NCBI GenBank assembly: GCA_023443285.1
Contig: JAEZVB010000062.1
Location: 1-64,000, forward strand
Reading direction: 5' to 3'
DNA: 64,000 bases
Source: Bacillota bacterium
Lineage (GTDB): Bacteria; Bacillota; Negativicutes; Sporomusales; Sporomusaceae
A program made the position numbers and the translations under genes. The notes below the pieces were generated by a model. That model saw only the letters and a program-made list of their open reading frames with translations. It had not been told where the DNA came from and searched no databases. Of the stretch, positions 8,058-15,076 are shown in pieces. Position 1 is the stretch's first letter. Each line of letters opens with the position of its first letter.

Positions 8058-9236
8058 TTAGGGATTTACCTTTTCTTTAAAGGTTTGCTTGCCATCTTTC
8101 ATTTCAATAATTACCGCACTCTTAACTGGGTCATGAGTAGCGTTGAAGCTGATTAAACCTGATACTGCCTGATATTCTTTAGTTTTGGCCAATTCGTCCT
8201 TAATTTTGACGGGGTCGGCGCTATTGGCTTTTTTTATAGCTTCAATAACCATCATAGTCGCATCATAGGATAATGCGGCAAAAGCATCCGGAGTTTGTCC
8301 ATACTCTTTTTTATAAGCTTCAACAAAGGTCTTTACTGCCGGACTGTTGTCATCAGGTGAATAGTGGTTGCTGAAGAACGTGTTGTTTAAGGCTTGTGGA
8401 CTGCCGATCTCGGGTAATTTAGCTGAATCCCAGCCATCGCCGCCGAGGAACGGAACAGTAAGTCCAAGTTCGCGAGCTTGTTTTATTATCATGCCCACTT
8501 CCTGATAATAACCAGGCAAAAATACTACGTCAGGATTTTGGGATTTAATTTTAGTCAAGGTAGCTTTAAAATCAGTATCTTTTGCTAAATAGGCTTCGTT
8601 TGCGACAATTGTGCCGCCATTTTTCTCAAAAGTTTCTTTAAAATATTGGCCCAGGCCTTTAGCATAGTCACTGGAATTTTCAATATATAAGGCCGCTGTT
8701 TTGGCTTTCAGGGATTTTTGCGCGAAACTAGCCATAACAGAACCTTGGAATGGGTCAATAAATGCAGCCCGGAAGTTAAAATCACGAACCTTACCGGTGC
8801 TAGGATCAACCGTAACTTTGGGGTTAGATGCTGTCGGGCTAATAGCCAGTACTTTATTATCGGCATTTACTTGAGCTGCGGCAATAACACTTGAGGAGGC
8901 AATTGGTGCAATAACAGCTACTACTTTATCCTGGGTTACAAGCTTTTGCATAGCATTAGCGGCTTCGGCTGCTTCACTCTTATTGTCAGCTACAACTAAG
9001 GTAAGTTGCTTTCCTAAAACACCGCCCTTGGCATTGACTTCTTTAATTGCAAGTTTTGCAGCATTGGTCGCCGACTGGCCGAAGGTCGCATTGTTACCAG
9101 TCATTTCCAGGTTGGCTCCCAATTTAATTACATCTGCTTGCTTTCCGCCGCTTCCGCCGCAACCGGCCACGAGACCTGCTAGCATAAGTACACATACCGT
9201 TACACTGACTAGCTTTGTAAATCTTGTTTTTAACAT
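8058..9236 (-). CDS. livK: branched-chain amino acid ABC transporter substrate-binding lipoprotein LivK
   Basis: Extracytoplasmic receptor of the transporter. The N-terminus has positive residues, a hydrophobic stretch and a lipobox (AGLVAGCGG), so the protein is a lipid-anchored binding protein. The mature chain is a periplasmic-binding-protein type I fold (IKLGANLEMTGNNATFGQSATNAAKLAIKEVNAKGG). Start is ATG at 9234-9236, preceded by GGAGGGG at 5 bases; an upstream in-frame start 15 bases earlier lies inside that site and is rejected. First gene of the liv operon, 392 aa. Confidence 0.95.
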   Translation of the reverse strand: MLKTRFTKLVSVTVCVLMLAGLVAGCGGSGGKQADVIKLGANLEMTGNNATFGQSATNAAKLAIKEVNAKGGVLGKQLTLVVADNKSEAAEAANAMQKLVTQDKVVAVIAPIASSSVIAAAQVNADNKVLAISPTASNPKVTVDPSTGKVRDFNFRAAFIDPFQGSVMASFAQKSLKAKTAALYIENSSDYAKGLGQYFKETFEKNGGTIVANEAYLAKDTDFKATLTKIKSQNPDVVFLPGYYQEVGMIIKQARELGLTVPFLGGDGWDSAKLPEIGSPQALNNTFFSNHYSPDDNSPAVKTFVEAYKKEYGQTPDAFAALSYDATMMVIEAIKKANSADPVKIKDELAKTKEYQAVSGLISFNATHDPVKSAVIIEMKDGKQTFKEKVNP

Positions 9237-9326
9237 GGTTTCCCCTCCCAAATAATTAACTCAAGACACAAACAACACCTAACTAGTACCGTACATTATC
9301 GCCCCCCATAATGCCGAGGAACTGCC

Positions 9327-9359
9327 TACTAACAGAGAACAGCCCTCCTGCTGTTAGTA
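9327..9359 (-). promoter_or_regulatory. hairpin in the livK leader
   Basis: Perfect 9-bp inverted repeat TACTAACAG/CTGTTAGTA (9351-9359 with 9327-9335 on the minus strand) with a 15-base loop that itself contains AGGAGGG. It lies in the transcribed leader between the promoter and livK. No U-tract follows, so it is not a simple terminator; it may be a leader structure or a protein site. Confidence 0.5.
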
Positions 9360-9364
9360 CTTCG

Positions 9365-9378
9365 TGTCCACTAACAAC
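9365..9378. promoter_or_regulatory. putative operator repeat, downstream copy
   Basis: TGTCCACTAACAAC, 13 of 14 identical to the copy at 9461-9474. It lies about 25 bases downstream of the -10 box. Together with other TGTCC/GGACA half-sites at 9417-9421, 9446-9450 and 9475-9479 it suggests binding of a regulator around this promoter. Confidence 0.45.
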
Positions 9379-9403
9379 ACATAGGTGTATGCCATACAGT
9401 GTA

Positions 9404-9432
9404 ATTATAGGAGGAGTGTCCATCTCTGTCAA
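9404..9432 (-). promoter_or_regulatory. sigma-A promoter of the liv operon
   Basis: Perfect -35 TTGACA (9427-9432), 17-base spacer and perfect -10 TATAAT (9404-9409), minus strand, giving a leader of about 160 bases before livK. A promoter this strong would be expected to need repression; putative operator sites surround it. Confidence 0.85.
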
Positions 9433-9460
9433 TACTCTCATGTTTGGACATCGCTCCAAT

Positions 9461-9479
9461 TGTCCACTCACAACGGACA
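9461..9479. promoter_or_regulatory. putative operator, upstream copy, with TGTCC/GGACA inverted repeat
   Basis: TGTCCACTCACAAC (9461-9474) repeats the site at 9365-9378 and is followed by GGACA (9475-9479), so that TGTCC and GGACA form an inverted repeat with 9 bases between. It is centred about 40 bases upstream of the -35 box. Protein partner unknown; CodY, Lrp-like or other nitrogen regulators cannot be told apart by eye. Confidence 0.45.
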
Positions 9480-9498
9480 GTTACGATAATGTTTACCA

Positions 9499-9530
9499 AA
9501 AAAGGGTAGGGCTGCGGCCCTACCCCTTTT
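9499..9530 (-). terminator. intrinsic terminator of the glutamate synthase operon
   Basis: Minus strand AAAAGGGGTAGGGC/GCCCTACCC hairpin followed by TTTTTT, starting about 18 bases after the last gene of the glutamate synthase operon. It separates that operon from the liv operon. Confidence 0.85.
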
Positions 9531-9547
9531 ACTTCGTGAAGTGTTAC

Positions 9548-11857
9548 TTATTTGTAAAATACAATGGGCTCGGCATTGGATTCCATGTTCCAAACACCGC
9601 AAGGACAAATGCCGGCACATATACCGCAACCAATGCATTTATCAGGGTCAGAGGAATACTCTGCACCACCTTCGCCCAGAGTACGGGTGATGGCATTCTC
9701 CGGACACGATTTGAGGCACATATGACAATCGCGGCAAGTACCGCAACTGATACATCGGCTATAATCGGTATTGGCCTCAGGCACATCGCAGCTATGGCAT
9801 TTTTTAAAGTAGGCTGTACTTAAGCGGTCTGCTGGAATTACGGTCTTCTGAGCCGGGCTATATTCCACTTGTTTCAGATAAGCATCTACGGCTATTGCTG
9901 CCTGACAAGCAGCGCCGATAGCATCAACAAGTCTGCCCGGACGGATGGTATCCCCTGCAGTAAAGATGCCAGGGGCAATACTATTGTCAGCAGCCGGTTT
10001 CAAACAACCACGTTCAAGCGCAATACCATCAGGAATGAAGGATAGATCCGGCAACTCACCAACGGCAATGATTACGGTATCGCCTTCGATAAACTGTCCT
10101 TCCTGCGTAATGATCCCCTTATCAGTAACCTCTTTGGTAAATACCGGCCAAAGAATCTCGCCGCCTAACGCCTTAACATGAGCAATCTCCTGATCAAAAG
10201 CCGCCGGTCGCTGTACATCAATACAGGTAACCTGCTCAGCACCAAGGCCATAAGCCCCTACCGCTACGTCCATACCGGAGTTGCCGCAGCCGATAACAAT
10301 AACTTTTTTTCCAATTTTGGGCTTTTGTCCCTGGTTGATGGCTTTTAGGAACTCAAGGCCTTTGACAATACGTTCATGTCCCGGCCAGGGAATGACTTTG
10401 GTCACATGGGAACCTGTTGCAATTACAACCGCATCATGGCTGCCCTGTATTGCCGCAAATTTAGCTTTATCAACACTAACCCCGGTTTTAAAAGCGACAC
10501 CCATCTTGGCAATCCGTTCAATTTCCCGGCTTAGCGTTTCTTGGGGCAGACGCATGCGGGGTATAACCTGTTCCATTTTGCCGCCGACTTTTTTATCAGC
10601 TTCAAATACTGTGACTTCATGTCCTAAACGTGCCAGTTGCCAAGCTGCTGTTAAGCCGGCTGCACCACCACCGATAACGGCTACATTTTTGCCTGTTTTC
10701 GCCGCGGCCTTAGGTAAATCAACTTCACTAAAGTAGCGGCCAAGTTTGCCAATTTGCGCCGAAATATCCACCGTTTTACGAGTGCAATCATCCATGCACA
10801 GATTAGGGCAAACCGCTCCACATACAGAGCCTGGGAAAGGGGTATATTCAAGAACTAATTTATAAGCTTCATCAATTTTGCCTTCGCGCAGCAGATTAAA
10901 GCGCTGTTGCGATGGGATTGAGGCCGTACAGTTGAACTCGCAGGGGGCACTGTATTTGCCATTTTCCCAAACAGGTATACGCCGACGGGTTACTCCGGTG
11001 GTGACAGCGCCAATTACGCCAAAGTCATCGTCACACACATCACCGAAAATACTGCCAGGCACCCATTCATCTGTCCGGAAAGAGCGCATATCCGTGTTAG
11101 CCTTTTTCGGTCGTTCATCATAGGAAAGAGGTACAACTTTTTGCCATTGGCTCCACTCAGTCAGCTCGCCACGTAGCGCCGAGCGGTCAATTGCCCCTAA
11201 AAAATCATCCATTTTGCCATCAAGATACGCAATATCCTCTGCGCTTAGCGGCAGTATTTTGGTATCCTTAGATGATATTCCGCTGGCCGAGCCGCGGAAG
11301 TAGACAATACCGCCAACCATGCCGGTACAAGCGCGATCACCTAACACGGATTCGAATTGCTCGCTATCATAACCACATACTACCGCAATACCGCCACCCA
11401 TGAATTCAAACGCAAAGCTGCCGACATTTTTTAGCACCCAAAATTCCGGCGCTTCATAATAGGGGTCGTGTTTCATCAGTGATCCCGAGCGGGTTCCAGC
11501 CCGACCACCTACATAAATAGTACCTGCGGCAGCACAATGAGCCGTGGTATCGCCGCCGTCGCCCTTTACTACGATGCGGCCACCGGCATTTAACCAGCCA
11601 ACATCAGCCGAAACCGAACCCTCAACAATAATTTCGGTGCCTGCCAAGCACATAGAGCCTACGCGCTGACCGGCATTTTTTACATGAAATTTTAAGGGTT
11701 TACCTTCTGGATGCCATAGCGGGCCGCCAATATCATGCTGACCTGCTGCTTCAATATCAAACTCTGTTTCTCCCTGCGCCAACGCTGCATTGATTCTCTC
11801 TAAGAGGTCCTGCGTTGACATCCGATTATTGCCGTCAATCGTACTTATTTTAAACAT
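9548..11857 (-). CDS. glutamate synthase subunit fusion: GXGXG domain + GltD-like NAD(P)H:FAD oxidoreductase + ferredoxin domain
   Basis: 769 aa protein joining three modules. Residues about 30-250 are the glycine-rich GXGXG (GltB C-terminal, GlxC-like) beta-helix domain (GDIGGP-like start, EGSVSADVGWLNAGGRIVVKGDGGD). Residues about 305-385 have the cysteine motif of the GltD N-terminus (CEFNCTASIP ... VCGAVCPNLCMDDC). Then come an FAD-binding Rossmann motif (VAVIGGGAAGLTAAWQLARLGH), an NAD(P)H motif (VIVIGCGNSGMDVAVGAYGLG) and the GltD GIFTAGD motif. The C-terminal about 80 residues carry two 4Fe-4S ferredoxin motifs (CISCGTCRDCHMCLKSCP and CIGCGICAGICPCG). It should pass electrons from NAD(P)H or ferredoxin to the synthase domain encoded upstream. 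In classical bacteria GXGXG belongs to GltB, so this arrangement is a rearranged, archaeal-like split form. Last gene of a three-gene operon under a riboswitch. Confidence 0.88.
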   Translation of the reverse strand: MFKISTIDGNNRMSTQDLLERINAALAQGETEFDIEAAGQHDIGGPLWHPEGKPLKFHVKNAGQRVGSMCLAGTEIIVEGSVSADVGWLNAGGRIVVKGDGGDTTAHCAAAGTIYVGGRAGTRSGSLMKHDPYYEAPEFWVLKNVGSFAFEFMGGGIAVVCGYDSEQFESVLGDRACTGMVGGIVYFRGSASGISSKDTKILPLSAEDIAYLDGKMDDFLGAIDRSALRGELTEWSQWQKVVPLSYDERPKKANTDMRSFRTDEWVPGSIFGDVCDDDFGVIGAVTTGVTRRRIPVWENGKYSAPCEFNCTASIPSQQRFNLLREGKIDEAYKLVLEYTPFPGSVCGAVCPNLCMDDCTRKTVDISAQIGKLGRYFSEVDLPKAAAKTGKNVAVIGGGAAGLTAAWQLARLGHEVTVFEADKKVGGKMEQVIPRMRLPQETLSREIERIAKMGVAFKTGVSVDKAKFAAIQGSHDAVVIATGSHVTKVIPWPGHERIVKGLEFLKAINQGQKPKIGKKVIVIGCGNSGMDVAVGAYGLGAEQVTCIDVQRPAAFDQEIAHVKALGGEILWPVFTKEVTDKGIITQEGQFIEGDTVIIAVGELPDLSFIPDGIALERGCLKPAADNSIAPGIFTAGDTIRPGRLVDAIGAACQAAIAVDAYLKQVEYSPAQKTVIPADRLSTAYFKKCHSCDVPEANTDYSRCISCGTCRDCHMCLKSCPENAITRTLGEGGAEYSSDPDKCIGCGICAGICPCGVWNMESNAEPIVFYK

Positions 11858-11869
11858 GCGCAGTTCCCC

Positions 11870-13507
11870 CTAACATACATATTGAATGCCTAATTTGTCG
11901 GCAATCGCTTTATCAGTTGTTACTAACGCGTCAGAGCGGCCGACCGGCAGCGAACTGTTGCCAACTGGAGCCATCAGCTTTTTAAGTTCACTGTTCAAGG
12001 CCAACATATACTCGACAATGTTCTGCGCTGCTTTATCAATATCCAAACGTTTAACCAGTCGAGGGTTCTGCGTACAAATGCCTGCCGGACAGTTGCCGGT
12101 GTTACACGCGTTACAGCGCCCATGCTCATTACCAACGCAACCACAGAGCTGAATCAGCAATTTACCCAAAAATACGCCGTTCGCACCTAAACAAATTAGT
12201 TTGAAAGCATCAGCAGCCGCGTTGCCTGTTAAGCCAACACCACCGCCTGCCCAGAGCGGAATCTGCCCTTGACGGCCTTGTTTAACAGCAGCCAGATAAC
12301 ACTCCCGGATTTTGGATACTACCGGATGACCAGTATGATCAAGAGATACTTCATTGGCTGCGCCAGTACCGCCTTGGATACCATCAATAAAGAAACCACC
12401 GCAAATTTTATATGGATCACGAATGAGATTGTTATATACGGAAACCGAGGTTGCGGAAGCCGCACATTTAATCGCTACTGGCACCCGGAACTTAAAGGCA
12501 GCATTCATTGACATGAACATCTTTTGTACCGACTCTTCAATGGAGTACAACCCCTGATGGTTAGGTGGCGATAACAGGTCAGCCTTGGGTACGCCACGAA
12601 TAGCCTGAACGGTTTTCGATACTTTGGCCGCCGGCAATAAACCGCCGTCACCAGGCTTTGCGCCTTGGCCGATTTTGATCAGTATTCCGGCCGGGTCAAC
12701 CTTCATGTGCGGCATGGCCTGAACAATCCGGTTCCAGCCAAAGTGTCCTGAGGCAATCTGCAAAATCATATATTTGAGATGTTCTGACTTCATAAGCTTG
12801 CTAGGCATACCGCCTTCGCCAGAACACATTCTTACAGGCAAATTATGTTTTTCATTTAGGTACGCCGTCGCCAGAGCAACCGCTTCCCAGGCGCGGGTTG
12901 AAAGTGCGCCAATCGACATATCGCTGAAGATTACCGGATAAATCCAGTTTACCGGCGGTGTTTTTCCTGTTAGAGTCAGCTCCTGTCCATTAGAGGACAA
13001 CGGCAGCTCATTGGGCAAAAGCACGCGCCCAAAAGGTGCTAAGATATCAAAGGTATGGCGCTCTGAGTCTAACGCCGGGTCTGTCATCTGCGAAATACGG
13101 CCAACCACAATTTTGTCGAGTGTCCGGTCATCAGCACAAATGCCATTGCGGCCACCGCGTTTAACCGGAGAACCGCCGCTGCGATTTAGATAATTAATGC
13201 GGGAATCAATATTGCGAACAGGTTTAATCGCACCATTGGGGCAAACTTTTTCGCACATGCCACAGCCAACACAGGCATTGCTTACTGCCGCCCGCTGTTT
13301 AATCACCGGCACAGCGCGATGACGCTGGCTTGGTTCAGGCTGATGTCCTGTGGAAATAGTTACCGAACGGCGTTCCATTGCAGCTTCAATGGCATTAAAG
13401 CTACAGGCAGCCACGCAACTGCCGCACATGGTACAACGCGAATTGGTGTATTGTATTTTCCACGGCAAATCATTGACGCTTACATCTTGTGTTCTTATTG
13501 CTTCCAC
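11870..13507 (-). CDS. glutamate synthase FMN-binding catalytic subunit with N-terminal 4Fe-4S domain (GlxD/archaeal GltB type)
   Basis: Catalytic part of glutamate synthase, transferring ammonia to 2-oxoglutarate on an FMN centre. Two ferredoxin motifs at the N-terminus (CTMCGSCVAACSFNAIE near residue 31 and CVGCGMCEKVCPNGAI near residue 77) precede a Glu_synthase domain (about 150-500) with typical GEGGMPSKLMKSEHLKYMILQIASGHFG, KIGQGAKPGDGGLLP and DGIQGGTGAA motifs, and the late C-x-C cluster HGRCNACNTGNCPAGICTQ. GTG start at 13505-13507 follows GGAGGT and overlaps the amidotransferase gene by 13 bases. 545 aa, normal for the short archaeal-type enzyme lacking the amidotransferase and GXGXG domains, which are encoded on either side. 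Confidence 0.92.
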   Translation of the reverse strand: MEAIRTQDVSVNDLPWKIQYTNSRCTMCGSCVAACSFNAIEAAMERRSVTISTGHQPEPSQRHRAVPVIKQRAAVSNACVGCGMCEKVCPNGAIKPVRNIDSRINYLNRSGGSPVKRGGRNGICADDRTLDKIVVGRISQMTDPALDSERHTFDILAPFGRVLLPNELPLSSNGQELTLTGKTPPVNWIYPVIFSDMSIGALSTRAWEAVALATAYLNEKHNLPVRMCSGEGGMPSKLMKSEHLKYMILQIASGHFGWNRIVQAMPHMKVDPAGILIKIGQGAKPGDGGLLPAAKVSKTVQAIRGVPKADLLSPPNHQGLYSIEESVQKMFMSMNAAFKFRVPVAIKCAASATSVSVYNNLIRDPYKICGGFFIDGIQGGTGAANEVSLDHTGHPVVSKIRECYLAAVKQGRQGQIPLWAGGGVGLTGNAAADAFKLICLGANGVFLGKLLIQLCGCVGNEHGRCNACNTGNCPAGICTQNPRLVKRLDIDKAAQNIVEYMLALNSELKKLMAPVGNSSLPVGRSDALVTTDKAIADKLGIQYVC

Positions 13508-14601
13508 CGTTCTACCTCCAATTCCGGGGTAATTACCACAACTTCCCGTTCATTTGGATATATATCAAGCTCTTGATTGCGGTTGGGCAGTATCTGGTTA
13601 ATACCGCAAACCTCTGATGAAATGGCAATGGTTGTTCCATCGCCGCCCACAACAACAGGCCGCAATTTTTTGGAATCACAACAGGTCATCATACTGCCAT
13701 TTGGCAGCATACCAATAATAGTATTTGGCCCGTTTATTTCTAAATGCCCCAGCGACTGGCGAATAGCCGTTAGCTCAGCATGATCAGCGCGTTTAGCTAT
13801 CTCTGCAAATGGCAACGGGGTAATTACATGCTTGTAATATTTTATCGGCCATTTGAGCACATTAAGAACATAGTGCAATGTATATAGGAAGTTTTGCGAA
13901 TCTGATTCAAAACCTACATAACCGCGATGTAATGATTTTTGATATTCTTTATTTTTTGTATAAAATGTGTTTTCGCCATTGGCACACAATGTATAGCCTT
14001 GTAAGAAAAAGGGGTGGGCTGCATAGCGCACAATATCATAGTTGGTATTTTGCCGACACTGAACAACAACGTTTTTCGCCATCAAATTGCCGTTATTATC
14101 CCACAATTTAAAATAAGTCGCAATATCGCGGGGATCGCCGATTTCTTTTAAAGTAAGGACATCTGGCCAAAAGGAATATACATACCCTTGCTCTTCGGCT
14201 TCTAAGAGCGCCCTGAGCGATAGCCGGATATCTAAGAGCAGCTCGGCTTTAGCCTCCGCTGATGCACTCCTGTAATACTCGGGATAATCGTAGGCCCGGA
14301 AAATGTAGTAGGGCATAGCCTTAATATCAAGTCCTGGCTGACGGATTCCCCGGGGAATCCACTCGTGCACTGGGGTAAAGTTATTTGTTTCCATAAAATG
14401 CTCTACCATTGCCGCGCCTTTTTGTGTACAGGCTAGCGACAGTAGCGGCTTATCCTTACAATCAGCAAAAGTTCCTTCCAGATCTTGCATGACCATAGCA
14501 AAACCCGAGTTGTCGTGCCCTTCTTGCTGGGGCAGCATCAAATGCAATGCCAGCGACGGATGAAATGCTATTTTACTTTTTATAGCCCCGATTCTACACA
14601 T
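13495..14601 (-). CDS. glutamate synthase glutamine amidotransferase subunit (GATase type II, GlxB-like)
   Basis: Supplies ammonia from glutamine to the synthase subunit. The chain begins Met-Cys (MCRIGAIKSK), leaving Cys2 as the N-terminal nucleophile after methionine removal, as in class II glutamine amidotransferases; QQEGHDNSGFAM and NGENTFY are typical of the family. 368 aa. ATG at 14601 has a GGAGAGGGTGGGAG-rich stretch upstream. First gene of the operon; the 475-base gap upstream holds a promoter, a ykkC-type riboswitch with terminator and two repeat copies. Confidence 0.9.
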   Translation of the reverse strand: MCRIGAIKSKIAFHPSLALHLMLPQQEGHDNSGFAMVMQDLEGTFADCKDKPLLSLACTQKGAAMVEHFMETNNFTPVHEWIPRGIRQPGLDIKAMPYYIFRAYDYPEYYRSASAEAKAELLLDIRLSLRALLEAEEQGYVYSFWPDVLTLKEIGDPRDIATYFKLWDNNGNLMAKNVVVQCRQNTNYDIVRYAAHPFFLQGYTLCANGENTFYTKNKEYQKSLHRGYVGFESDSQNFLYTLHYVLNVLKWPIKYYKHVITPLPFAEIAKRADHAELTAIRQSLGHLEINGPNTIIGMLPNGSMMTCCDSKKLRPVVVGGDGTTIAISSEVCGINQILPNRNQELDIYPNEREVVVITPELEVERWKQ

Positions 14602-14706
14602 CCTACTCTCCCACCCTCTCCATTAATTGTTTACTATACTTTATTACGTAAACCACAGTTGCACCTATTGCGGCAGATTCGATCACTGGTTGCCGTTATT
14701 GCGCCA

Positions 14707-14824
14707 CTTTAGAAAACTATACTTTCTGTCGGGTAAAGAAAACACGGCCTGCGCCAAGCTTGTTGCGAAAGCGGAAGCCGATGTCGCTATAACCTGTCTT
14801 TAGAAAGTTATCTTTCCTGTTGGA
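14707..14824 (-). repeat. two imperfect direct repeats with AGAAAGT/ACTTTCT palindromes in the glutamate synthase leader
   Basis: Copies at 14707-14733 and 14798-14824, 91 bases apart, agree at about 20 of 27 positions; each contains a palindrome of the form AGAAAGT-AT-ACTTTCT. The sequence between copies and after the second also looks related. A similar palindrome lies at 42037-42053 between rpmH and rnpA. This fits a dispersed REP-like element, here inserted downstream of the riboswitch terminator and upstream of the amidotransferase gene. Whether it affects expression is unknown. Confidence 0.5.
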
Positions 14825-14825
14825 C

Positions 14826-14866
14826 AAAAAAAAGGCCTAGCGAAAAACCCCTGCCCTTGGGACCTT
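14826..14866 (-). terminator. riboswitch-controlled terminator
   Basis: Minus strand AAGGUC (14861-14866) pairs with GGCCUU (14832-14837) and is followed by an eight-base U-tract (14826-14833). The AAGGUC arm lies at the 3' edge of the aptamer, so ligand binding can block terminator formation. Confidence 0.65.
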
Positions 14867-14967
14867 CCGCCGGGTCTTTTATACCCACGGTGTAGTGCTG
14901 TGCCACGCTGCACCTGTGTCGCTTGGTCCAGCCGCATTGCTGCGCGGAACCCTAGACACACTCCCTC
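14861..14967 (-). promoter_or_regulatory. ykkC subtype 2 riboswitch, probably the ppGpp class
   Basis: The minus strand leader contains the ykkC core signatures CUAGGGUUCCG, CUGGACCAAG, ACACCG and GGGUAUAAAAGACCCGG in order. It also has GUGUC near the 5' end and GACAC after CCAAGC, able to pair as the extra helix (P0) that marks subtype 2 aptamers and separates them from guanidine-I aptamers. Known ligands of subtype 2 are ppGpp (2a), PRPP (2b) and nucleoside diphosphates (2c). The downstream genes are glutamate synthase subunits, and known 2a members sit before glutamate synthase and branched-chain amino acid genes, so ppGpp is the best guess. It would turn synthesis on during starvation. 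The class is strongly supported; the ligand is inferred from context. Confidence 0.8.
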
Positions 14968-15027
14968 AAATTAAACATTTGTATTTTGCAAAAACACACC
15001 AATATACACATGTTGTATTTGAGTTTT

Positions 15028-15056
15028 ATTATAAAAACATATTATCTTGTTGTCAA
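15028..15056 (-). promoter_or_regulatory. sigma-A promoter of the glutamate synthase operon
   Basis: Perfect TTGACA (15051-15056), 17-base spacer, perfect TATAAT (15028-15033) on the minus strand. Transcription would begin about 50 bases before the riboswitch core. Together with the terminator it makes a strong promoter gated by an RNA switch. Confidence 0.88.
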
Positions 15057-15076
15057 TATGCATAATTAAAGTAAGT

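Noticed and set aside
14602..14825. Possible tRNA-Sec (selC) next to selB, suggested by a T-loop-like GATCGAATC
   Set aside because: No paired acceptor or anticodon arms and no UCA anticodon could be found on either strand; the region is better explained by repeats.
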